From NCBI GenBank assembly GCA_029287695.1, contig JARFQQ010000082.1, forward strand, positions 1 to 9,887: a stretch of 9,887 nt of DNA, given 5' to 3'. Below are positions 5,117 through 9,887 of this stretch, one piece after another. The notes beneath the pieces were generated by a model. It saw nothing but the letters and a program-made list of their open reading frames with translations, had not been told where the DNA came from and did not search any database. Numbering within the stretch: the first letter of the stretch is position 1; the number at the start of each line of letters is the position of its first letter. The translations under genes and the position numbers were made by a program. The DNA comes from Gammaproteobacteria bacterium (lineage in GTDB: Bacteria; Pseudomonadota; Gammaproteobacteria; Chromatiales; Chromatiaceae).

Positions 5117-7233
5117 GATGTGAGCTTGCGGTAGATATCCGAAATCTTCAGTGGAAGCTTCTCGACACGATCGATCACCGTGTAATTTGCTGCGCCATAC
5201 ATGTGCGGCAGATAGTCCTTCCCTTCGCGATCGATCGTGATGCAATAGGAATGCACACCTTCGCGCCGGGCCTCGTAGAGGGCCATGCGCGTGTCCTCGA
5301 TGCCGTATTCTCCCCGGTAGTCGAGGTCGTAATCGTCAGGCTTTCCGTCGGAGAGCGTGATCAGCAGCTTGGTTCGCGCCTCGACCTCGTGAAGCTTGGT
5401 GACAAGATGCCGGATCGGCGCGCCCATGCGTGTGTAGTCTTTCGCCTCGATACCACAGATGCGACGCTTGACATGGTCGTCGAGTCGTTCGTCGAAATTC
5501 TTGATGTGATAGGCCTCGCAACGCTTGCGTGCCCAGCCGGAGAAACCATAGATCGCATAGCGGTCACCCAGTATCTCGAGGGACTCAGCCATGAGAATCA
5601 GCGCTTCGCGCTCGGCATCGTTGATCCAGCCACGCGTGGAACCCGACATATCGACCATGAACATGACCGCGATGTTGCGCTCCTCCTTGTGCATATGCGT
5701 GAACAGGCGGTTGGTCATCTCGTTACCCTTGATGAGGTCAGGGTAGGCATCCACGAGAGCATCGAGGTCGATATCGTCACCGCTTGGCTGGCGCTTGAGC
5801 AACTTGTCCTCGCCACGCAACAGCTCGAAGGTGCGCCGCAGCGAAAGAATGAGGCCGCGGTATTTTTCCCTGGTCTGGCGATAGAAGGCATCATCCCCGC
5901 CTTCGACCTCGAGCTCGCGCAGAACGCACCAGTTCTTCTTGTAGTGTTTGCGCCGGTGATCCCACTCCCTGTACAGAAAAGCGCCCTCCTCTTCGCAGGT
6001 GCCGGACGGGATATCCGCGGCGACGGATTCCTGTTGCCGGTACTGCCTGATGTCATAGTCTTCATCACCGGCTGGCGTGAGGTATTCCTCCGGAATTTTG
6101 CCAAAATCGAGCATCACCGATGTCAGCAGGTTCACGATGTGTTCGGGTGGAGCCACGCGTGCATCCCCCTCGACCTCGATCGCGAAACGCATGTCATGCG
6201 CAGTATCATCCTCGGTGTGGATCTTGAAGCGACTTTCGTGACGTTCACCCGTCTCCCCGATGCGCTGATGTTCCTCGACCATCTCCTTTAACGCGTGACG
6301 GACCAGCGCTTTTTCCCGCTCGATACGCGCAGTACGGACCTCGGCGACAGCGATGGGGTCAAGACATCCCTGATAGCAGCGCGTGGCGGGAGTAATTTCG
6401 TCATGCAATTCATGCAGAAGTTCGACCGTCGTCTGCACAGTGGCCTCGGGCTCCTGCAGGAAAAAGCGTGCATATTCAGGAATGGTCTCCTGCTCATCAT
6501 CGAGATGATCACTCAGCCGCTGCATATCCCGGTAGAGTCCCGGCAATTCGCGCCTGATACAGGCATCGAGACGAATGCGCTCCATGGTGTGAAAGCAGCC
6601 CAGTGCAAGCTGTCTGTCCGGAAACTCGCTCAACAGGTGATTGAGCTCCACCTGGAAGGTGCCAAAACGTGTCTGGGCCCAGAGATGTGCCACCATGCAT
6701 TTGTAGAGACGGAAATTGTCCTTTGAGTCTGGCAGTTGCGCGATGGTCGATGGCAGATAGAGGGTTTCAGAATCCGTAAAGGGAATCGCAGAATCCGTCG
6801 TCTCGAGCCTGAGCTCGCGTCCGGAGAGGCCATGGACGAAGCGTGTCAGGATGCCCTCGTATTCCTCGAAAAATGCTGTCGACCGGCGTTCACGACCGTC
6901 CTCGATGAAGGCTTCCATGTCCTTGATGATTTCGAGTGCCGGGCCCAGGCCATGCCTGTCATAGTTGTCCATTGCCTTGAGCAGCCATGATTCGATCATC
7001 TCCCTGCCAAGCTTGCCGAGCGCTTCGCTTGCACGCAGCAGGAATTCATAACCTATCGCGATGTTAATACTCGAGGTGCGTCGCACCCAGTCGAGCACGA
7101 ACAGCTGATCGCGGTATGGCATCGAGACGAGCGCCTCGGCGGGCTTTTTCGTCTCGTAGAAAGAGAACTCCACTTCGAGTGATTCGTTGAGATGGGAAAT
7201 GATCTCGTCGCGGGTCAGGGCGGAAGTCTCCAT
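5113..7233 (-). CDS. NorD/CbbO-like VWA-domain protein
   Basis: The protein has 706 residues. The long N-terminal helical part (about 1-420) resembles CbbO/NorD proteins, and the stretch GAFLYREWDHRRKHYKKNWC near 430 is typical of them. The C-terminal von Willebrand A domain (about 520-700) has a complete metal-ion-dependent adhesion site: DMSGS at 528-532, the threonine in YTRMGAP at 601 and the aspartate in LSDGKPDD at 629. CbbO works with the MoxR-type AAA+ ATPase CbbQ to reactivate Rubisco, and NorD with NorQ to mature nitric oxide reductase; the VWA protein contacts the target. No such ATPase, Rubisco or nor gene is in the window, so the client is unknown. The gene starts 11 nt after the FGE-like gene and overlaps the MOSC gene by 4 nt. 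The ribosome binding site is weak. Confidence 0.87.
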   Translation of the reverse strand: METSALTRDEIISHLNESLEVEFSFYETKKPAEALVSMPYRDQLFVLDWVRRTSSINIAIGYEFLLRASEALGKLGREMIESWLLKAMDNYDRHGLGPALEIIKDMEAFIEDGRERRSTAFFEEYEGILTRFVHGLSGRELRLETTDSAIPFTDSETLYLPSTIAQLPDSKDNFRLYKCMVAHLWAQTRFGTFQVELNHLLSEFPDRQLALGCFHTMERIRLDACIRRELPGLYRDMQRLSDHLDDEQETIPEYARFFLQEPEATVQTTVELLHELHDEITPATRCYQGCLDPIAVAEVRTARIEREKALVRHALKEMVEEHQRIGETGERHESRFKIHTEDDTAHDMRFAIEVEGDARVAPPEHIVNLLTSVMLDFGKIPEEYLTPAGDEDYDIRQYRQQESVAADIPSGTCEEEGAFLYREWDHRRKHYKKNWCVLRELEVEGGDDAFYRQTREKYRGLILSLRRTFELLRGEDKLLKRQPSGDDIDLDALVDAYPDLIKGNEMTNRLFTHMHKEERNIAVMFMVDMSGSTRGWINDAEREALILMAESLEILGDRYAIYGFSGWARKRCEAYHIKNFDERLDDHVKRRICGIEAKDYTRMGAPIRHLVTKLHEVEARTKLLITLSDGKPDDYDLDYRGEYGIEDTRMALYEARREGVHSYCITIDREGKDYLPHMYGAANYTVIDRVEKLPLKISDIYRKLTS

Positions 7234-7244
7234 GGAAGCGGTTA

Positions 7245-8138
7245 TCAGAGTTCGCGCAGAAGACGAAAACCGAGATTGACGTCCAGCTCATCCTTGAGGC
7301 GGCGCATTCTGGAGGCGCTGCGGGCGAAGACGGCGGCATCGAACCAGGATCCCCCCTTGGTCACGATTGCCTTCGTGTCCGCCTGCTCACTGTATCGATG
7401 AGAAGGTGTCCAGAGCGTCGAGGTCATCTCCCAGACATTGCCATGCATTTCATGCAGGCCCCAGATGTTGGATGCTTTGCTGCCGACCGGAAGGGATTTC
7501 GTGACAGGAATGCATCTGGGCAGAAATAAGCGTTTCTTCTGTTTCTGTTCTTCATATGGCAGGGTTGAGTCAAAGTGGACTTCCTTGCAACTGACCGACT
7601 CGCCAAAATGGAAGGGCGTCGTGGAACCGGCACGACACGCATACTCCCACTCCTCTTCCGTCGGCAACCTGTAGGTTTCACCGCTCTGTTCACTGAGCCA
7701 GCGACAATAGGCTTCAGCATCGGCATAGCGGATATTCATAACGGGCTGCCGACCACTAGCGCTCAAGAGGTCCGGGCGAAAGCGCCAGCCGGTTGCTGCC
7801 TCGAAATGTCTCCAGTCATCTGCAGTCACCGTGAATCGGCCGAGTGCGAAAGGTCTGTCGATGGTGGTCAGCCGTCGTGGTTCTTCCAGACGACTGTGTC
7901 CGAATTCGCGCTTGCCTGAACCGATCTCCAGCTGTCCTGCCGGTATGACAAAGAGTTCGGGGCCAGGGTCACCATTTGCCAGCAGGTCATGAAAATGGAC
8001 CTGCAGCCCAAGTGCTTCGGCACTGCACCACTGATGTCTTAACAGCTTGTCATCAGGGAAGCCGCCAAGGTAGGGAATTGCTTCACGCGTGGCGGGGTCA
8101 CTACAGGGCATAAACGACTGGTTTTGCAGAGAAATCAA
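7245..8138 (-). CDS. FGE/SUMF1-fold protein lacking the catalytic cysteines
   Basis: Residues 61-295 of 297 carry the formylglycine-generating-enzyme fold markers: PELFVIPAGQLEIGS, YRLPTEEEWEYACRAGSTTP near 156-175, WGLHEMHGNVWEMT near 226-239, KGGSWFD near 261 and a final NLGFRLL. In true formylglycine enzymes the segment between GGSW and GFR has two copper-binding cysteines; here it reads WFDAAVFARSASRM and has none. It is therefore unlikely to activate sulfatases, and the fold probably serves another role, as in EgtB or PvdO relatives or binding proteins. It is the first gene of the operon with the VWA protein. The start is uncertain: TTG at 8138 gives 297 residues, ATG at 8111 gives 288, and neither has a good ribosome binding site. 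A TACAAT -10 at 8152-8147 would start RNA near 8140, favouring ATG 8111. Confidence 0.87.
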   Translation of the reverse strand: MISLQNQSFMPCSDPATREAIPYLGGFPDDKLLRHQWCSAEALGLQVHFHDLLANGDPGPELFVIPAGQLEIGSGKREFGHSRLEEPRRLTTIDRPFALGRFTVTADDWRHFEAATGWRFRPDLLSASGRQPVMNIRYADAEAYCRWLSEQSGETYRLPTEEEWEYACRAGSTTPFHFGESVSCKEVHFDSTLPYEEQKQKKRLFLPRCIPVTKSLPVGSKASNIWGLHEMHGNVWEMTSTLWTPSHRYSEQADTKAIVTKGGSWFDAAVFARSASRMRRLKDELDVNLGFRLLREL

Positions 8139-8189
8139 TCAAGGCGATTGTACGGAGAATGGAGGTCAAAATACACCACTTGGCTTTTG

Positions 8190-8203
8190 TTGATCCATAT
8201 CAA
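8190..8203. promoter_or_regulatory. FNR/Anr box, perfect match
   Basis: TTGATCCATATCAA agrees with all ten fixed bases of the FNR consensus TTGATNNNNATCAA. Its centre (8196.5) is 41.5 bp before position 8238 on the plus strand, the classical class II activation distance, with TTAAAT (8226-8231) in the -10 place. To the left it is about 56 bp from the candidate start of the FGE-like operon (near 8140), which is not a standard FNR activating position, so the rightward small RNA is the better target. Confidence 0.75.
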
Positions 8204-8237
8204 TACGAAGAATATGGTTATTTGCTTAAATCGTTAT

Positions 8238-8312
8238 GCAGATAATTTCTGCGTTTCCCTTCTACATTAAGCCGTATTGGGGCGGGTTGTTATCAACCCG
8301 CCCTGTTTTTTT
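8238..8312 (+). ncRNA. Candidate FNR-activated small RNA, about 75 nt
   Basis: With the start set by the FNR box at 8238, the RNA opens directly with a hairpin GCAGA-UAAUU-UCUGC (8238-8252), continues as about 27 nt of mostly unpaired, pyrimidine-rich sequence containing UUUCCCUUCUA, and ends in a strong terminator with a U7 tail. This is the layout of Hfq-dependent small RNAs, and the pyrimidine run could pair with purine-rich ribosome binding sites. FnrS of enteric bacteria is an FNR-activated RNA of similar design, but I see no clear sequence homology. No open reading frame of note lies inside. Both flanking genes are on the minus strand, so the plus-directed promoter and terminator are otherwise unexplained. 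A sigma-70 alternative (TTGATC 8190-8195, TATGGT 8213-8218) would start it near 8225. Confidence 0.6.
8280..8312 (+). terminator. Rho-independent terminator of the candidate FNR-controlled RNA
   Basis: A perfect 10-bp stem GGGCGGGTTG/CAACCCGCCC (8280-8289 and 8294-8303) with loop TTAT is followed by TG and seven T (8306-8312). The T run marks it as a plus-strand terminator. It also lies 12 nt beyond the stop of the ankyrin lipoprotein gene on the other strand and might weakly end that transcript, but has no T tract in that direction. Confidence 0.9.
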
Positions 8313-8324
8313 GCCTGCGCAATA

Positions 8325-8864
8325 TCAGCCGTCAAGGAGCAGTTGCAGCGTGGATGCATGCCCCTCCTCTCTCGCCCAGTCAGCAGCCCTCATCTGCCTG
8401 TCATCATGGATTCCCGGATCTGCGCCATAACGCAGCAGAATTGCGACAGGGCCGTCGTATCCCAGTTTGGCTGCCCAGATCAAAGCACTCCAGCCATGCG
8501 TGTACTCAACCCTGTCCGGGTCGGCGCCGGCCTGAAGCAGGATTTCAACGACCTCGGGATGGTTGTTGCCAGCGGCTTGCATGAGTGCCGTATAACCTCC
8601 CTTGTCACTCAGATTCACCATGGCCCCTGCTTTCAGGAGCTGCTTCACGACCGCGAGATTACCGCGTTGCGATGACTTGATGAGTGGCGTGAAAAAGCAG
8701 AGATCCTGCGTATTGATATCGATATCCTGTTGCAGCATCCGGTTGACCTGAAGACGATCACCCTGCTCTGCTGCATCGAGGAGGATCTGTTCGAGCCTCT
8801 GCTTGTCCGTTCCGTCACCGCAGGATGCCAGCAGCAGGATGCAAAGTGTGAGGAGATATCTCAT
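8325..8864 (-). CDS. Ankyrin-repeat lipoprotein
   Basis: Starting at 8864 the product has 179 residues and opens MRYLLTLCILLLASCGDGTD, a lipoprotein signal peptide with lipobox LASC (cysteine 15) and Gly at +2, so outer-membrane sorting to the periplasmic side is expected. After it come about four to five ankyrin repeats (from about 24 to 178), with clear units such as GYTALMQAAGNNHPEVVEIL and GWSALIWAAKLGYDGPVAIL. Ankyrin repeats bind proteins; the partner is unknown. The frame is open to 8963, but the added 33 residues would bury the signal peptide, and a promoter (ACGACA, 17 bp, AATAAT) lies inside that extension, so 8864 is preferred. The Shine-Dalgarno is weak. Periplasmic ankyrin proteins sometimes protect against oxidative stress (AnkB near catalase), but nothing here shows that. 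Confidence 0.87.
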   Translation of the reverse strand: MRYLLTLCILLLASCGDGTDKQRLEQILLDAAEQGDRLQVNRMLQQDIDINTQDLCFFTPLIKSSQRGNLAVVKQLLKAGAMVNLSDKGGYTALMQAAGNNHPEVVEILLQAGADPDRVEYTHGWSALIWAAKLGYDGPVAILLRYGADPGIHDDRQMRAADWAREEGHASTLQLLLDG

Positions 8865-8898
8865 GAAGGCTGAAATCGACTGAATGGACCTGCCGGCT

Positions 8899-8927
8899 AT
8901 TATTCCCGACACCCGAACGGCTGTCGT
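8899..8927 (-). promoter_or_regulatory. Sigma-70-like promoter of the ankyrin lipoprotein gene
   Basis: On the minus strand ACGACA (8927-8922), a 17-bp spacer and AATAAT (8904-8899) make a fair promoter, four and five of six consensus bases. The expected start near 8892 gives a leader of about 28 nt before ATG 8864. This supports the short lipoprotein start and transcription independent of the HNH gene upstream. Confidence 0.45.
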
Positions 8928-8959
8928 TTGCGATATATCAAGCAGAACAGTAGCGCGGA

Positions 8960-9262
8960 TCAATCCCCTTTCTGGCGGCCGGACCAGGCAATGTGTCGCT
9001 TGATGGCATCATCGGCAAGTAACGCATCCAGCGTCGAGAAGTGTTTCGCGAGCGTCATCTCGTCGTAAAGCAGGTGTAATCCGTTGTGGCACTGGCGGCA
9101 GATCGCGATGCCCCGGTTGCGTTCTTCCCGCGTGAAGTTTTTGCGAAAACGCTTCCTGCGGTGCAGTTTTCTCGGGATCAGGTGGTGAAAGGTCAGCCTC
9201 GTCGTTCGCCGGCATAACTGGCAGGAGCCGTATTTACGGTTTTGTGATCCGTCATCATCCAT
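8960..9262 (-). CDS. Small HNH-nuclease-family protein
   Basis: From the ATG at 9262 the product has 100 residues. It shows a zinc-binding CQLC, the HNH core LTFHHLIPRKLHRRKRFRK and a second pair CRQCHNGLH, then the conserved tail EMTLAKHFSTLDALL. The double histidine in FHHLIPR is the expected general base and metal ligand of HNH nucleases, and the CxxC pairs would hold a structural zinc. This stand-alone family is common in proteobacterial chromosomes; its substrate is not established, and it shows no link to a phage or restriction system here. Homologues start shortly before the first CxxC. In-frame alternatives are ATG 9298 (112 residues) and TTG 9349 (129 residues); none has a strong ribosome binding site. 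The protein is very basic, which fits nucleic-acid binding. Confidence 0.82.
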   Translation of the reverse strand: MDDDGSQNRKYGSCQLCRRTTRLTFHHLIPRKLHRRKRFRKNFTREERNRGIAICRQCHNGLHLLYDEMTLAKHFSTLDALLADDAIKRHIAWSGRQKGD

Positions 9263-9430
9263 CTGTTCAATATAACGCTGATGGTGTCGAGGCGTCATCC
9301 TGCACCAGTAGCGCTTCCATGGAGTGCCCTGCCCGCTCGGATGCACCAATCCGGAGCACGAATTGCGTTGATTCTGCCTCAGTTCCAGGCATGAATCCTG
9401 CTTGATAAAAATAAACAGAAGGAGGAATCA

Positions 9431-9577
9431 ATGGGAATCCCGTACCGAAAAGCAGATGTCGACTGGCAATCCGATACCATGCGCATCCTTACCCCACTGC
9501 TCTATCTTGTCTACAGTTTCGCAGTCATCGTGATGATGGGAGCGACAATCTATGCAGCGAGATTACTTCTTGGCTGA
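9431..9577 (+). CDS. 48-residue single-span membrane protein
   Basis: A 49-codon frame encodes a soluble start, MGIPYRKADVDWQSDTMRIL, followed by one long hydrophobic segment (about residues 19-47: TPLLYLVYSFAVIVMMGATI and onward) with Arg near the end. The ribosome binding site is excellent: AGAAGGAGG at 9418-9425 region, 5 nt before the ATG, by far the best in the window, which argues strongly that this small frame is translated. It is divergent from the HNH gene and shares with it the upstream gap 9350-9417. No family recognised. Small single-span proteins often modulate membrane enzymes or transporters, but nothing in the neighbourhood names a partner. Confidence 0.72.
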   Translation: MGIPYRKADVDWQSDTMRILTPLLYLVYSFAVIVMMGATIYAARLLLG

Positions 9578-9623
9578 GTCAATAATAAAGACCACTCCGG
9601 GAATGGCCTGATCATACAGATTG

Positions 9624-9707
9624 AGACTGGGAGTATCCTCTAGCGGATAGCGGGAGTCTTCTGACGCGATTGTGATGATGGAGTATCACTGAATCTAGTG
9701 GATAATC
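9624..9707. repeat. Cluster of GGATA/TATCC repeats with dyad symmetry
   Basis: Two imperfect direct copies of GGAGTATC-n-TCTAG-n-GGATA occur, at 9630-9649 and 9680-9704, 50 bp apart from start to start; the spacer after GGAGTATC differs (1 and 6 bases). The first copy is also a dyad: TATCC-TCTAGC-GGATA inside AGACT (9624-9628) and AGTCT (9655-9659). GGATAATCC follows at 9700-9708, and GTGAT/ATCAC flanks the second GGAGT. This could be an operator array or an RNA structure after the 48-residue gene. Function unknown. Confidence 0.4.
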
Positions 9708-9766
9708 CTGTTCAAGGCCAACTATTCCGCGGGATTCCTCGCAATACGACAGAGAATGCAGGACAT

Positions 9767-9794
9767 AAAAAAACCGCGCCTTGTGGGCGCGGTT
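9767..9794 (-). terminator. Rho-independent terminator of the gene at the right edge
   Basis: On the minus strand a 9-bp stem AACCGCGCC/GGCGCGGTT with loop CACAA (the central seven GC pairs at 9774-9780 and 9786-9792) ends in a run of seven T (9773-9767), about 30 nt after the stop of the right-edge gene. On the plus strand TTCTTTT follows the stem, so it may also stop rightward transcripts. Confidence 0.85.
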
Positions 9795-9822
9795 CTTTTC
9801 GTACAGCGATTTCAGCCGGATA

Positions 9823-9887
9823 TCAGCTGATTTTCTGGTCCAGTTCGCCATTGGCGTATGCGGTGAACATGACCTCGAGCGACTTGG
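9823..9887 (-). CDS. C-terminal 20 residues of an unidentified protein
   Basis: Only the end of the gene is present, reading KSLEVMFTAYANGELDQKIS before a TGA. A terminator follows after about 30 nt, which supports the frame and strand. The SLEVM-x3-AY pattern is reminiscent of the last helix of Gfo/Idh/MocA-type oxidoreductases, but twenty residues are too few to assign a family. Confidence 0.6.
   Translation of the reverse strand, partial: KSLEVMFTAYANGELDQKIS

Noticed and set aside
5203..6291. 362-codon open frame on the plus strand
   Set aside because: It is antisense to the VWA gene. Long antisense frames are expected from GC-rich third codon positions, and the product shows no domain.
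7245..8138. Sulfatase-activating formylglycine enzyme
   Set aside because: The two active-site cysteines between GGSW and GFR are missing and no sulfatase gene is in the window.
9612..9851. 79-codon minus-strand frame across the right-edge terminator
   Set aside because: It reads through a clear rho-independent terminator and overlaps the end of another frame supported by that terminator.

Overview
The window looks like chromosomal DNA of a gammaproteobacterium, probably an environmental one able to grow with little oxygen. This is inferred from protein resemblances (PhoU, a CbbO/NorD-type VWA protein, YcbX/mARC-type MOSC, a small proteobacterial HNH family) and from textbook NtrC, sigma-54 and FNR sites between genes. 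I cannot name a genus. There is no tRNA, rRNA, CRISPR array, insertion sequence or phage gene. Nearly all genes lie on the minus strand; only a glycosyltransferase and a 48-residue membrane protein are on the plus strand.

Left part (1-1860). A circularly permuted ATP-grasp gene runs leftward off the window. Upstream of it is a dense control region: a full-match sigma-54 promoter facing left, two NtrC-type sites 31 bp apart, a second sigma-54-like promoter facing right, and then about 138 nt of structured, apparently noncoding DNA ending in a strong rho-independent terminator. I read this as a nitrogen-controlled divergent pair: the ATP-grasp operon and a new small RNA. One hairpin of that RNA presents ACCUCCUC, sharing seven bases with the anti-Shine-Dalgarno tail of 16S rRNA.

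Phosphate and membrane part (1722-3837). A phoU-like gene is followed by a 36-residue membrane peptide. Divergent from phoU is a GT4 glycosyltransferase resembling diacylglycerol glycosyltransferases, which suggests, without proof, membrane lipid remodelling.

Middle part (3934-8138). A compact minus-strand operon encodes, in order of transcription, an FGE/SUMF1-fold protein lacking the catalytic cysteines, a 706-residue NorD/CbbO-like VWA protein with an intact MIDAS, and a MOSC protein. Beyond it is a separate 71-residue conserved protein with its own promoter region, including a near-consensus FNR box.

Right part (8139-9887). Between the FGE-like gene and an ankyrin-repeat lipoprotein, a perfect FNR/Anr box, a -10 element at the class II distance, a 5' hairpin, a pyrimidine-rich single strand and a terminator fit a second small RNA (about 75 nt) that would be made when oxygen is low. 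Further right are the lipoprotein, an HNH protein, the 48-residue membrane protein, a patch of repeated GGATA/TATCC elements, and the end of an unidentified minus-strand gene with its terminator.

The most interesting result is the pair of candidate regulated small RNAs (1561-1698 and 8238-8312), each under a recognisable global-regulator site. Both rest on reading the sequence, with no expression data.
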